Source: Xanthocytophaga agilis (GTDB lineage: Bacteria; Bacteroidota; Bacteroidia; Cytophagales; 172606-1). From it: DNA of 64,000 nucleotides. The stretch spans positions 62,001 to 126,000 of the forward strand of contig NZ_JASJOU010000008.1 of the NCBI RefSeq assembly GCF_030068605.1, written 5' to 3'. The translations under genes and the position numbers were made by a program. The notes below the pieces were generated by a model. It did no database searches, was not told where the DNA came from, and worked only from the letters and a program-made list of their open reading frames with translations. Of this stretch, positions 48,308 to 58,510 are shown one piece after another; position 1 is the first letter of the stretch, and every line of letters begins with the position of its first letter.

Positions 48308-50158
48308 TCAGGTATTTTTCTCTAACCAACGGTGTAGGATAATAAGTGTCCACAATCGGTTATATACATATTTTTTTCCGGCAAAAAACTCTTTTTTCAT
48401 TGTACTCACAATTTCTTTGTTGACATACCCATGGCGTTCTATAACTTCATCGCTTAAATAAGTATCTATCAGATAACGCAGATCTGTCAGCAACCAGTCA
48501 TACAATGGAATAGAGAAGCCTTGTTTTGGTCGGTTGAATAATTCGGATGGAAGATATTTATAAAGAATCTGCTTTAAGATATATTTGGTAGTACCTCCAT
48601 TATTTTTTAATTCAGGCGAGATATTTAAAGCCAGCTCAACCAATCTATGATCTAGTAAGGGTACACGTGCTTCAAGGCCATACTGCATACTAGCTCTATC
48701 CACCTTTGTAAGCAAATCGTCTGGCAGATACATTACCATATCAAACAAACTCTGCGTTTCTGATGCCGTTAATAGGCGATTCTCTACGACAGGAGGCAAA
48801 CTCGATTTGGAAAGAAATCCTTTCCCATTTACCCAAGGCTCTCCTACCAGCTTTTTCAGATCAGGATAAGAGAAATATCCTTGTTCCTTACAAAAAATAT
48901 GACTGGATATATCGTCTTCAGAAAAATATTCCAACAACTCTGCTGCTTTCTGGTATCGGGCTTCTTTTCCTACAGCTAATAGAGATGCCAGAGGTTTTCG
49001 CAAAAGTTTAAGCCAACCCTGTGATAGCCGATCTGCCCATTGGTACATACCATACCCATGAAAAAGCTCATCTCCGCCTTCACCTGTTAATACCACCCCT
49101 ACATACTTACTTGCCATCTGAGAAACAAGCATAGTTGGAATAGCAGATGAATCAGCATAGGGTTCATCATAAATATCCAACATTGTTTCCACTAAGTCTT
49201 TTGCATCCTGTACAGAAACAATAAACTCATGATGATTGGTATGTAAATGCTCGGCTACCTCTCTTGCATAAGGAGCTTCATTATGACGCGATTCTTTAAA
49301 TCCAATAGAAAATGTATTGATAGGATGTGAAAGCTGACGAGCTGTGAGAGCAGCTACTGTACTGGAGTCAATTCCACCACTAAGAAATACTCCAACAGGA
49401 ACATCGCTGATCAATTGATACTTAACCGAACTGAGTAATAACTCTTCTACACGCTCCATTGCCTGATGCTCATCCGAAATAATTTCCTTGCCAATATTCT
49501 CAGTTATCTTCCAGTATTTCTGTTCTTCCAATACATTATCGGAAATTTTTAGCCAGCTACCCGGAGATAGTTTGTAAATATTCTGATAAATGGTGTATGG
49601 GGCAGGAATGAAGCCACGATGTAGAAACTCGGCAATAGCAGGCTTATTTAGAATTTTGGATATGGGGAGCGTCAATAAAGCTTTCAGTTCAGAAGCAAAA
49701 GCCAGTTTACTTCCATCCCAATAATAAAATAAAGGCTTGATACCTAGTCTATCCCGACACAACCACAGTTCTTTTTTATGTTTATCATACACCGCAAAGG
49801 CAAACATGCCATTGAAATAATTTACACAATGTATGCCATCTTTTACAAAAGCTTCAAGAATGATCTCTGTATCAGAAGTTGTCTGTGGTGTAATACCATA
49901 CTGATTGGTAACCTCTTTGTAGTTGTATACTTCACCATTATAAACAATAACAAATCGATCATTGTTGCTGTAAAATGGTTGGTTTGCACCTTCAGATAAG
50001 TCAAGAATACTTAACCGGCGATGCCCTAAGCCACAAATTTCGTCTAAAAAGTGTCCTTCAGCATTGGGTCCCCGATGACGAATAGCGCCAGTCATCTTCC
50101 GCAAATCAGATTCAGAAAAAGCTTGTTGAGTTGAATAGAACCCTGTAATACCGCACAT
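48308..50158 (-). CDS. asnB: Asparagine synthase (glutamine-hydrolysing)
   Basis: This 616-aa protein has the class II glutaminase domain with the nucleophile Cys2 (MCGITGFYS), RLSILDLSEGANQP and YNGEVYNYKE, then the synthetase domain with PP-loop SGGIDSSTVAAL and LTGEGGDELFHGYG. It could make asparagine, but longer AsnB-like enzymes of this type commonly lie in surface polysaccharide loci, where they amidate sugar acids. Its place beside two glycosyltransferases suggests that role. Length is greater than E. coli AsnB (554 aa). Confidence 0.93.
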   Translation of the reverse strand: MCGITGFYSTQQAFSESDLRKMTGAIRHRGPNAEGHFLDEICGLGHRRLSILDLSEGANQPFYSNNDRFVIVYNGEVYNYKEVTNQYGITPQTTSDTEIILEAFVKDGIHCVNYFNGMFAFAVYDKHKKELWLCRDRLGIKPLFYYWDGSKLAFASELKALLTLPISKILNKPAIAEFLHRGFIPAPYTIYQNIYKLSPGSWLKISDNVLEEQKYWKITENIGKEIISDEHQAMERVEELLLSSVKYQLISDVPVGVFLSGGIDSSTVAALTARQLSHPINTFSIGFKESRHNEAPYAREVAEHLHTNHHEFIVSVQDAKDLVETMLDIYDEPYADSSAIPTMLVSQMASKYVGVVLTGEGGDELFHGYGMYQWADRLSQGWLKLLRKPLASLLAVGKEARYQKAAELLEYFSEDDISSHIFCKEQGYFSYPDLKKLVGEPWVNGKGFLSKSSLPPVVENRLLTASETQSLFDMVMYLPDDLLTKVDRASMQYGLEARVPLLDHRLVELALNISPELKNNGGTTKYILKQILYKYLPSELFNRPKQGFSIPLYDWLLTDLRYLIDTYLSDEVIERHGYVNKEIVSTMKKEFFAGKKYVYNRLWTLIILHRWLEKNT

Positions 50159-50434
50159 AGCTGTAAATAAATAGTTATCCTGACGTAGTACTTTTTAACG
50201 CACTATAGCTTGGGTTGACATTTATAAAGTACCGAAAAAGTAACCGTGATTTCAGTAATAATTGAGTCAATTACCTTACAAAGGTAAGGTTTTAAGAAAT
50301 ACAATCTATACCTTATCCGTCGCTCTATATGTTAACCTGTATTTTAACAATTTAGTATATGGAAAACATATTTTCTCCCCGATCAGGAAAAAGTATAGTT
50401 TGTCAAATTTGTTACAATCTTTGTCAAGCTTATT

Positions 50435-50974
50435 TTATAAGCTTTTTCCATAAACATATAAGTCCTTAACCTCTTCTTTCTCTACTACAATTACCTGAGC
50501 GCCCAATTGTATAGTCCCACCTTTAATAATCTTTGCTGTTATACCACCATGCCCTCTCATAGCATTGTATCCTCCTGGTCCCAATACTTCTTCCATTCGT
50601 GAGCATGGCTGACATAATCCTGTCATTTCCAGAAGAACATCTCCTATATAAAATTGTTTATCTTTTAGTGCAAGTAGATTGAGACCTTTCACCACAATAT
50701 TACGCCTAACCAGAGCTGGATTAATCTCGTCTACAGATAAGAAGGAGGCAACAGTTGACAAATGTTCTTCCTGAATCAGTGTAACCTGACGGTTGCTGGT
50801 AGATCGCCCCTGGTAATGATCACCTACTAATCCTTTCCCAGCAATCGCTTCAACCTGATCTACTGCCTGAACAGGAAATCTTCTCTCCGGACGTAGGCCT
50901 ATCCATGTAATAATACCAGCTTTAGGAAAATGGCCCATTAATTGGCCTATAGCAGAATCTTTGGGAAGGTTCAT
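50435..50974 (-). CDS. MOSC-domain protein
   Basis: This 179-aa protein has the MOSC core: GLVGDHYQGR, ARR-type segment NPALVRRNIVVKGLNL and GLCQPCSRMEEVL, where the conserved Cys could bind the molybdenum cofactor sulfur. GHGGITAKIIKGG completes the domain. It may handle Moco sulfuration or act as a small Mo-dependent reductase module. It appears to be transcribed alone. No molybdenum genes are nearby. Confidence 0.9.
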   Translation of the reverse strand: MNLPKDSAIGQLMGHFPKAGIITWIGLRPERRFPVQAVDQVEAIAGKGLVGDHYQGRSTSNRQVTLIQEEHLSTVASFLSVDEINPALVRRNIVVKGLNLLALKDKQFYIGDVLLEMTGLCQPCSRMEEVLGPGGYNAMRGHGGITAKIIKGGTIQLGAQVIVVEKEEVKDLYVYGKSL

Positions 50975-51131
50975 TTATTGTAAAACCAGTTTCTAGTTAA
51001 ATCATAAAGTTTCTTAGAACCTAATCAACTAAGTATATCGGCTAAAGAAAACTGTACTATTCTGAAAATGCAAAAAAGTATCAAAAAGTTCTTTTTCAGC
51101 AACATATAAAATAAAAAGGAATTTACAAAAA

Positions 51132-51170
51132 ATGCGCCTTCACTCCGATGGTATAGGAATGAAGGCGCAT
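51132..51170 (-). terminator. Terminator of the TonB/AhpD-like operon
   Basis: ATGCGCCTTCA pairs exactly with TGAAGGCGCAT, and an inner TCC/GGA extends the stem. On the minus strand it is followed by six T. It lies about 58 bp after the last gene of the unit. Confidence 0.85.
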
Positions 51171-51227
51171 AATCAGAAAATAAATAGCATGTAGAAAAAC
51201 TTCCACAATGTATTTATTTGATAAATA

Positions 51228-51773
51228 TTATTGAGGCACAGAATATTGATATCCTGTTTCTTCGGCTATCCGTTTGGCACGTTGCTGATACAATTCAGGA
51301 GAATTAGGGGCAAATGTTCCCAATCCATCTACATACCTGTTGAACATACAGAAGGCGGCTGCAATCAGAACCGTATCATGAATTTCCAGGTCTGTAGCTC
51401 CTGCATCCTTTGCCTGTGAGATTTGTTCTTCTGTAACATGTTTCCCTCCCTGTTGTACACTTTTAGCAATGGTCAGTAAAGCTTTCATTTTATCGGAGAT
51501 AGGAGCTGACAGATAATCCGTCTTTACTTGTTGTACAATCTCCGAGTCCGGATAGTAGTATTGGGCCACAGCCCCATGAATACTCTGACAGAAAAAGCAA
51601 TCGTTGAGATATGAGACAAAAGTTGCGATCAACTCCCGCTCTCCTTTTAAGAGACCTTCATCAATACGTAACAACGCTTCTGCTAAAGCATTTAAAGGTT
51701 TTGCTGTATAGGGACGAAACGCCATAAGTCCCCGAATACCAGGTAATTCTTCAGGAAGTTGGATATGAGCCAT
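51228..51773 (-). CDS. AhpD-like / carboxymuconolactone decarboxylase-family protein, copy 1
   Basis: This 181-aa helical protein has the AhpD-type redox motif with Glu45/Glu47, Cys59-x-x-Cys62 and His66 (GERELIATFVSYLNDCFFCQ then SIH), which fits alkylhydroperoxidase or peroxidase-related enzymes. HDTVLIAAAFCMFNRYVDGL is a second conserved block. It is the last gene of a seven-gene unit and is 25 bp after copy 2. The two neighbours in this locus share the same residue numbering, so they arose by duplication. Confidence 0.88.
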   Translation of the reverse strand: MAHIQLPEELPGIRGLMAFRPYTAKPLNALAEALLRIDEGLLKGERELIATFVSYLNDCFFCQSIHGAVAQYYYPDSEIVQQVKTDYLSAPISDKMKALLTIAKSVQQGGKHVTEEQISQAKDAGATDLEIHDTVLIAAAFCMFNRYVDGLGTFAPNSPELYQQRAKRIAEETGYQYSVPQ

Positions 51774-51797
51774 AAGGATAAGTACGTTTAATGTATA

Positions 51798-52361
51798 TTA
51801 GACTGCGGCAGAAACTGGTTTAGGCATTACATATCCTATGGTACCCATACGTTCCCCCATCTGAGCATAGGCGCTTATGTCGTCTTTTGCAGGAGCAATA
51901 GTTGCCAATCCATCTACATATCTGTTGAACATACAAAAAGTAGCAGCGATTAATACAGTATCATGAATATCCCGATCTGTCGCCCCAAAACTCCGGGCCA
52001 GTGCAACATCGTCCGTTGATACGGTACGGGCATCTTTCTGAACTCTTCCGGCAATGGTCAATAGGGCTTTAAGCTTATCAGAGATAGGTGCATTCTGATA
52101 ATCCTCCAATACCAGATCTACTGTCTGTTGTTCGTCTTTGTATAGGTACCGTGCAGCGGCTGCATGGCTACAGGAACAGAAAACGCAAGCATTTAGAAAG
52201 GATACATACGTGGCAATCAACTCCCGCTCAGCAGGACTTAATGGGGACTCACCTCTCAGTAAGATCTGGGCTAACTCATATAAAGGCTGGCCCGTGTCTG
52301 GACGAAATAAAACCAGACTCCGAATACCGGGTACTCCTTCTGGCAAAGAAATGTGTGGCAT
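51798..52361 (-). CDS. AhpD-like / carboxymuconolactone decarboxylase-family protein, copy 2
   Basis: This 187-aa paralogue of copy 1 has Cys59-x-x-Cys62 and His66 (NACVFCSCSHAAAA) with an extra Cys64, and the same HDTVLIAATFCMFNRYVDGL block. No signal peptide is seen, so it is cytosolic. It may detoxify a peroxide or act on a hydroxylated ring made from the compound imported by the locus; neither is shown by the sequence. Confidence 0.88.
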   Translation of the reverse strand: MPHISLPEGVPGIRSLVLFRPDTGQPLYELAQILLRGESPLSPAERELIATYVSFLNACVFCSCSHAAAARYLYKDEQQTVDLVLEDYQNAPISDKLKALLTIAGRVQKDARTVSTDDVALARSFGATDRDIHDTVLIAATFCMFNRYVDGLATIAPAKDDISAYAQMGERMGTIGYVMPKPVSAAV

Positions 52362-52418
52362 GGTATACTCTGTTTAGAAGTTGTAAGAATACTGTTTTAT
52401 CACTAGGAAAGTATTATT

Positions 52419-53567
52419 TTAGTATCGTTCTGTCTTTGGATGGAAGGTCTGCCAGCTATGCCAGAACTCCTGATAGGCGTTCACAGGTCTGAGACCAGCA
52501 ATTTTACTGTCATTACTCACTGATTGGCCACTAAGTAAAAATGACTGATCACCAGAAAATAAGGTATCGTTCTTCACAGTAAAGAGAGCCTCTGAAGTTG
52601 GGCGAGCAAAGGCTGTAAAGCTTTTGTTGTCGTTAGCCAGTACCAGCACTATAGGCTTATTGCCTATGGTTTCATTGATAATCCGTTCTTTCTTCAGACG
52701 ATTCCAGTCAAAGGCTTTGCTATATTTATCTATCTCAATCCCTACTACCCATGACTTATCTTTCCAGGAAAGACTGTCCGTCCGTGTCAGATCACCTTTA
52801 CTTTTGCCATCTTCATAGGTAAGTAACCCTTTGTATTTTTCTTCAGCGGCTACATCGGGTTGCATAATCAGACTTTTCGGATGGAGAGCTAACCATTGGG
52901 ACAAGGTCATCTGTTCTGAAAGCAGTTCTGTTAAAGCTTCACCTTTCCGTTCACCTGTGATAGCCTCCCCTGTAGCCTGCCGCCACCAACTGCCGGTAGC
53001 AGCATCTTCAAACATGGCATTGAAGTGGTCCATTCCTACTAATCGGAAGGTTTCAGGTTTACCATTCACAGCGGGATCGAAAATTCGACCTGTACGACAT
53101 ACCGAGCAATATGTCACCATTATAGGCTTGCCTCCTACTGTATCTAGCACCTGATGGTGATAGGCAATCAACTGAATGGGATAGGCTCTGGCTTCTCCAT
53201 TCAATACAATTCCAGTTATCAGTTTTTCTGTTTTGACTTTATTCTCCTGTTTATTCAGCATTTGTAGCTTTTCTGGCTGATAAAACATATGATCAGCAGA
53301 CATACGGAAATTGAAGAAGTAGATTACTCCCAGCAAAACAACCAAACCACCCACTACAACCCAACGTTGTTTCTGATACATTGGCCAAATGCTGGCTAGT
53401 ATGGCTAAGCCGAACAAACTTCTGAAAACCCATCGCCACGAATAGAGAAAATAGGCAAAATCAATGCTTTCCATACGTTGACTACCGGGCATGGGCATAA
53501 TAAAATAGACATTCAGTATTTCAAACAATAGAAATCCGGCTAATCCAAGATAAAAGAGCAGTTTCAT
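52419..53567 (-). CDS. DUF3179-domain membrane protein
   Basis: This 382-aa protein has three hydrophobic helices in its first 90 residues (LLFYLGLAGFLLFEILNVYF and VVVGGLVVLLGVIYFF among them), then a DUF3179 domain: ARAYPIQLIAYHHQVLD, PIMVTYCSVCRTGRIFD with a Cys-x-x-Cys, and GSWWRQATGEA. DUF3179 has no established biochemical function; the Cys pair suggests redox or metal binding. The domain should face the periplasm. It lies 38 bp after the MFS gene and 58 bp before AhpD-like copy 2. Confidence 0.87.
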   Translation of the reverse strand: MKLLFYLGLAGFLLFEILNVYFIMPMPGSQRMESIDFAYFLYSWRWVFRSLFGLAILASIWPMYQKQRWVVVGGLVVLLGVIYFFNFRMSADHMFYQPEKLQMLNKQENKVKTEKLITGIVLNGEARAYPIQLIAYHHQVLDTVGGKPIMVTYCSVCRTGRIFDPAVNGKPETFRLVGMDHFNAMFEDAATGSWWRQATGEAITGERKGEALTELLSEQMTLSQWLALHPKSLIMQPDVAAEEKYKGLLTYEDGKSKGDLTRTDSLSWKDKSWVVGIEIDKYSKAFDWNRLKKERIINETIGNKPIVLVLANDNKSFTAFARPTSEALFTVKNDTLFSGDQSFLLSGQSVSNDSKIAGLRPVNAYQEFWHSWQTFHPKTERY

Positions 53568-53604
53568 AACAGATGGTAAGGTGTAACTAACTATAGAGAA
53601 TACA

Positions 53605-54840
53605 TTATTCAGGCGTCTTTTCGTTTACTTCCCGATTGTAAAAAGCAACAATCCAGGCTATAATAAAGGTAGAAGAAAATAGCAGTAGTGCATTGTTGAA
53701 TCCTCCTACTACAGATACCAGATTACCCACAAAAAACACAGCTGTAGCCGTGAAAAAACGTCCGATATTGAAGCAAAATCCAGTAGCAGTAGCCCGGATC
53801 GATGTTGGAAACAGTGCCGGTATGTAACTGGATAGTGTTCCCTGACTAATTCCAAAGAATAGCGCAAGTACTGCCGTTTCTATATAGATTACAGGCGAAA
53901 ACTGTTTGTTCATAAACAAAGCGATACAGGCCACAATACAGCCACTAAACGTAAAGAGTAATGTATAGCGGGTTCCCATGGCACGAATCAGGAAGCCAGA
54001 CACAATCCCCCCTATGATCCCTCCCATTCCAAAAAGCATCATGACAGTACCTCTTTCCTTTTGTCCATCAGAGGTATTGGAAAGTAAGCTCTGTACCCAG
54101 GTAGGCACCCAGGAAAAAACGGCCCACAAACCAATCAGCACAGAGCCAAAAATCAGCCCCCCTATCAGCAAATTTCTGCGGTACTCGGGCGAAAAGATTG
54201 TGTGCATATCTACAGCTTTTGTTTTGCGGGCATCTTTCCATTGAGCTGGCTCAGACAAAACCACAGGTAACACTAAAGACAATGTTACAGGTAGTACACC
54301 CAACCAGAATGCATGTTTCCAATAAGGAATCTGGACGTTCAGAATACCTGCCAGTATAATACCAACAGGAAATGCCACGGCCAGAATGCCTAGTGCAATG
54401 GGACGAGTTTTCTCGTCCCATATTTCAGCTATGTATACAGTGCTGATTAGCAATACCCCTCCTACGCCTATACCTGCTATAAAACGACAGGCCAGTAAAA
54501 TATGCCAGTCTGAGATAAATACAATGCACAGTGTAAACAGGCCATACAAACCCGTAGAAAAAGCCAGTGTTTTTAACCGACCTACTCTATCACTGACAAT
54601 TCCCAGGGTCAACCCACCCAGCATCCAGCCATAGATAAAAGCAGAATTCAGGTAAGCTCCGATGCGTCCCATTTCTGCTTCTGATACACTTGTCTGCAAC
54701 AATTCAGGAATAGCCACAGGCAGGTATACGGATAACAAGGTAGAGACAGTACCTCCCAGAAGATAACAGATCAGGCACAATCCAAAAGCAAGCGCATTGC
54801 GCAAGCTAACTACTGGCTGAGTAGAAGTAATTGTTTGCAT
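53605..54840 (-). CDS. MFS transporter
   Basis: This 411-aa inner-membrane protein has twelve hydrophobic segments. MFS motif A is GIVSDRVGRLK after helix 2, with a related GFLIRAMGTR in the second half. It has RFIAGIGVGGVLL (helix 4 motif of the sugar/aromatic-acid porter branch). As a neighbour of a TonB receptor it probably moves the same small molecule across the inner membrane. It is separated from the receptor gene by 44 bp. Confidence 0.9.
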   Translation of the reverse strand: MQTITSTQPVVSLRNALAFGLCLICYLLGGTVSTLLSVYLPVAIPELLQTSVSEAEMGRIGAYLNSAFIYGWMLGGLTLGIVSDRVGRLKTLAFSTGLYGLFTLCIVFISDWHILLACRFIAGIGVGGVLLISTVYIAEIWDEKTRPIALGILAVAFPVGIILAGILNVQIPYWKHAFWLGVLPVTLSLVLPVVLSEPAQWKDARKTKAVDMHTIFSPEYRRNLLIGGLIFGSVLIGLWAVFSWVPTWVQSLLSNTSDGQKERGTVMMLFGMGGIIGGIVSGFLIRAMGTRYTLLFTFSGCIVACIALFMNKQFSPVIYIETAVLALFFGISQGTLSSYIPALFPTSIRATATGFCFNIGRFFTATAVFFVGNLVSVVGGFNNALLLFSSTFIIAWIVAFYNREVNEKTPE

Positions 54841-54883
54841 AGGAAAAATGATTAGGCAACAATGAGTTTAATTCCATAATTTT

Positions 54884-57631
54884 TCATTCAAATGTCAGAC
54901 TCAAATAATACAATCCTCCCACAGCAGGTGACCCATAGGCTTGCATTCTGTATTGATTGGTAAGGTTGCTGGCCCCTAACTTGAGCATGGTGCGTATAGT
55001 AGGAATACGATAGCTAACCTGTGCATCCAGCAAGCTATAAGATGAAATACGGCCTGGTGCTAACTCGGTGAAGGTGCTATACCAGTCAAAAGCAGATTGC
55101 CAGTGCCAGGCAATGCTAAAGCCTACTTTATCAAACAGATTGGCATTGCTTACAGTCAGGTTGGTTTTCCATTCAGGTGTATTAAAAGCAGGAATGTTAT
55201 TGGGATTAGCATCCAGTAAATTAAATTTTGACCAGGTAGAGTTGGCATTTACCCGATACCCTTTGGGAAGAAAATAGGTTAGCCCCAGTGAGGCACCCTG
55301 AGCTGTTACCCGGTCTGCGGCATTGGTATACAGCTGAAAGGCTTGTGTTTTCCGATTCAGAATATCCTGTGCAGCTGCCGAATTAATACTACCATCTCCT
55401 GCTAATACAGGGCTGTCGGGACGAATAACCACCTGGTTAATCAGGAAGTTGGTGTACCAGCTTTGATAGAAGTTCAGATCTATCATTACATTTTTGCCAA
55501 GCAATCCTTTGTACCCAATTTCAAACGATTGAAGTTGTTCCGGACGAATGTAGGGCACATTGGATTTTACCAGCTTTGATTTGTTGTTTTCAACAGCCTG
55601 TGAAAAAGAAACACCCTGTTGCATATCAGCTTGGAATCCGCTGGCAAAGGCACCTACAGAAGCCGCAGTAAAGGAGTTTTCATAGGCATTCAATCCGGCA
55701 CTATTGGCAGGAGCACCACCCAAGATAATAATAGGTCCAACATTCAGCTTAATAAACTGATCAGGAACCGTAGGGTTTCGGAATCCGGTCTGGTAAGAGG
55801 CTCTGAAGTTATGATTCTGAGTAGGCGAGAATACAGCGGAGGCACGTGGTGTAAAGTTGCCATCAAAGTTCTCATTCTTGTCATAGCGGCCAGAAGCAAT
55901 AAGTTTTAATTTCTCATTGAATAAGGTTTTAGAGGCCTGTACAAACAAACCATACTCCTTCACCCGTACTTTGTTTTCTTTGTCATCAAACAAAGTACCA
56001 TTGGTAAACATATCATAATAGCGGAAGTTACCACCTGCCTGTAACTGAACAACTTTAACCAGTGAACTTAAATCATACTGGGCATCTATATGATAGAGTT
56101 TACTTTTACTCAATACGCCTGCACCTGCCAGACCTGCGGTGTGAATCAGGCGATCTTTTTGCTGATTAAAGTTTGTTGTTCCTGGTAAGAAACGTCCTTC
56201 ATCAGCAAAATTTCGGGCAGCGGTATGATTGCCCGCCGTTACATTCTCAACACTCCCATTATAGGCAGCAGCATAACGGGTAAACCAAGTGGCGTCTGCC
56301 TTATCCGGAGTTACTATATTTCCGTCCAGATCCTGCACCCAGGTTCGGTTAAGTTGTTGAGCCAGTGAACGGCTATTGTAGGAGTTGGTTGAGTTTTCAG
56401 CAGTAGAATATGCCCGAACAAAGAAATTGGTTCCACGTAGTTCTACTCTATGTTGCCATAAATGGAAGTCATTTAGTGCAAACCGGCTACTTCCTGTGTA
56501 GTTGGTAGTTCCCTGACTATAATTAGCCTGATAAATAGCTTCCAGCTTGTCTGTAAAACGATAATGCACGGCACCATTTAGTTTCACACTATATACACCA
56601 TAAGGTGACAAATCTTTTTCTTCATAGCCTGTGCGTGACACTCTGCCAATCCCCTGAAGTGTTTGTGCTACTTCATCTCCATAAATATTTAATGCATTAC
56701 GTCCTGGGTTGGAAGGACCACGTTGATTAACAGGGGTATTAGGATCAATATCAGTATAATTACTTCCATACCAGTCTGTTCCTGTCAGATAGGAAGCATT
56801 TACTTTAAAAGCCAGCTTTTCATTGATAGCCTGAGCATAACGCAGGGATGTTTCATTAAACAGTTTTGCACCTCCCCCAGCAGGATCAGACAAATGGTTT
56901 ACTCCTACTTTGGTTTGTGCACTCAAACCTGTATACTGAAATGGATTTTTTGTACGGGTCATCAGTAGTCCATTAAAGGCCACCGGACCATACAAAGCAG
57001 AGGCTGCACCCGGGATTAGTTCGACACTCTCCACATCCAGATCAGAAGAGCCAAACAAATTCCCTACCGCAAATCCCAGACCGGGTGTCTGGTTGTCTAC
57101 ACCATCGATAAGTTGTAGAAAACGGCTATTGCCTGTACCATTAAATCCTCTGGTATTGATTTGTTTGTAGGTAAGACTACTAGTCACCATATCTATAGAC
57201 TTCACATTCAGCAACGCATCATAAAAGCTCACAGAAGGCGTCTGCTGGATCATACGAACGTCCATTTTTTCGATACTTACAGGCGAACGCAGAATGTTCT
57301 CTTCCACACGGGAAGCAGAAACTACTACTTGCTGTAACAGTTCATTGGCTACCACCAGACTCACCTGTATAGGTTGTCCACTGCTGGCTGTAATCTCCTG
57401 TTTATCATATCCAATCATTGAGATCACCAAAACAGGATTATCGGTTTTAGAGGTTATTTCAAACACTCCTGAAGCATTGGTAACAACTCCTTTTGTAGTG
57501 CCTTTTACAGTAACAGACACACCTGCCAATGGCTTTTGCGTAGAAGCATCGGTGATAGTACCTGTCAAGGTTTGTGCAATAGAAAATGTAACACTACAGA
57601 GAAATAAAAGGCAAGCGTACAGTTGTTTCAT
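54884..57631 (-). CDS. TonB-dependent outer-membrane receptor
   Basis: This 915-aa receptor has a signal peptide (MKQLYACLLFLCSVTFSIAQ), a CarboxypepD_reg-like domain (TLTGTITDASTQKPLAGVSV), a plug (VVVSASRVEENILRSPVSIE; VESVELIPGAASALYGPVAF) and a barrel ending in YYLSLTFE. It is not SusC-like and has no SusD partner, so it should take up a small ligand such as a siderophore-like, vitamin or aromatic compound. It heads the second half of the operon with the MFS carrier. Confidence 0.94.
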   Translation of the reverse strand: MKQLYACLLFLCSVTFSIAQTLTGTITDASTQKPLAGVSVTVKGTTKGVVTNASGVFEITSKTDNPVLVISMIGYDKQEITASSGQPIQVSLVVANELLQQVVVSASRVEENILRSPVSIEKMDVRMIQQTPSVSFYDALLNVKSIDMVTSSLTYKQINTRGFNGTGNSRFLQLIDGVDNQTPGLGFAVGNLFGSSDLDVESVELIPGAASALYGPVAFNGLLMTRTKNPFQYTGLSAQTKVGVNHLSDPAGGGAKLFNETSLRYAQAINEKLAFKVNASYLTGTDWYGSNYTDIDPNTPVNQRGPSNPGRNALNIYGDEVAQTLQGIGRVSRTGYEEKDLSPYGVYSVKLNGAVHYRFTDKLEAIYQANYSQGTTNYTGSSRFALNDFHLWQHRVELRGTNFFVRAYSTAENSTNSYNSRSLAQQLNRTWVQDLDGNIVTPDKADATWFTRYAAAYNGSVENVTAGNHTAARNFADEGRFLPGTTNFNQQKDRLIHTAGLAGAGVLSKSKLYHIDAQYDLSSLVKVVQLQAGGNFRYYDMFTNGTLFDDKENKVRVKEYGLFVQASKTLFNEKLKLIASGRYDKNENFDGNFTPRASAVFSPTQNHNFRASYQTGFRNPTVPDQFIKLNVGPIIILGGAPANSAGLNAYENSFTAASVGAFASGFQADMQQGVSFSQAVENNKSKLVKSNVPYIRPEQLQSFEIGYKGLLGKNVMIDLNFYQSWYTNFLINQVVIRPDSPVLAGDGSINSAAAQDILNRKTQAFQLYTNAADRVTAQGASLGLTYFLPKGYRVNANSTWSKFNLLDANPNNIPAFNTPEWKTNLTVSNANLFDKVGFSIAWHWQSAFDWYSTFTELAPGRISSYSLLDAQVSYRIPTIRTMLKLGASNLTNQYRMQAYGSPAVGGLYYLSLTFE

Positions 57632-57725
57632 AAATTGATTACGAGTTTAGGGGTAAATAAAGAAAGGGTAAGACAGTGGTATCCAATGGCACTACACCAT
57701 TGGTCAATAAGACATTACATGAAAA

Positions 57726-58286
57726 TTATTTTTTCAGATGATCGTATCCTCCTTGCAAGCGGGTATAACCGTGATTCACAATCCGCTCTCCCAGGCGTGT
57801 ATAAAAAGCAGGGTCGGTAGGTGTAACACTGGCAAGGCCATCTACATACTTGTTGTACAGGCAAAACAAGGAAGCAATCAGTACCGTGTCATGGATCTCC
57901 ATATCGGTAGCCCCTTCCTTCTTGGCTCTGTCTACAGCTTCTGTAGTCACATTTTTGCCATTTTGCTGTACCAGTGCAGCGATTGCCAACAATGCTTTCA
58001 TTTTCGCTGAAACCGGGGCTGTTTCAAAATCCTGTTTTACAGCTTCACAGGTTTCCGCTTCATTTAATAGCAGGTCAGCAGCTGCTGTGTGAGCCGTAGT
58101 ACAGAACCGGCATTGGTTGCGGTGTGATACCAGTGTAGCAATTAGCTCTCGTTCGCCTTGTGTAAGGGTAGAATCACCACGAAGCAGTATCTGAGTAAGT
58201 ACACGAATAGGAGCAGCAGAATCCTGACGATATTCAAGCAATCCGGTAATTCCAGGAAGATGTTCTTCCAGAGGTATATGTGGCAT
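57726..58286 (-). CDS. AhpD-like / carboxymuconolactone decarboxylase-family protein, copy 3
   Basis: This 186-aa paralogue has Cys59-x-x-Cys62 and His66 (NQCRFCTTAHTAAA) and HDTVLIASLFCLYNKYVDGL. The open frame extends 43 codons upstream but the ATG giving MPHIPLEEH aligns exactly with the starts of the two other copies. It lies upstream of the receptor gene (95-bp gap), separated from the other copies by three genes. The divergence among the copies suggests different substrates. Confidence 0.88.
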   Translation of the reverse strand: MPHIPLEEHLPGITGLLEYRQDSAAPIRVLTQILLRGDSTLTQGERELIATLVSHRNQCRFCTTAHTAAADLLLNEAETCEAVKQDFETAPVSAKMKALLAIAALVQQNGKNVTTEAVDRAKKEGATDMEIHDTVLIASLFCLYNKYVDGLASVTPTDPAFYTRLGERIVNHGYTRLQGGYDHLKK

Positions 58287-58510
58287 AGGTAATCTTTTTA
58301 GTAAAGTGGTGTGGAAAGAATAGAAATATGTCCTGTAGTAAAACAGGCATAGAAGGAAGGACTGCGGATCTGGTAAACGGCGTGAATAATCGATACCTGG
58401 AGCACCAGGCAGCAATTAAAAATCTAAACAGCTTTGCGTAAACAAAGTGATAAGACTATCCATTGACTCAATAGAATCCAAAGCAGCAATCCAGTTCCAG
58501 TAAAAGAAGA

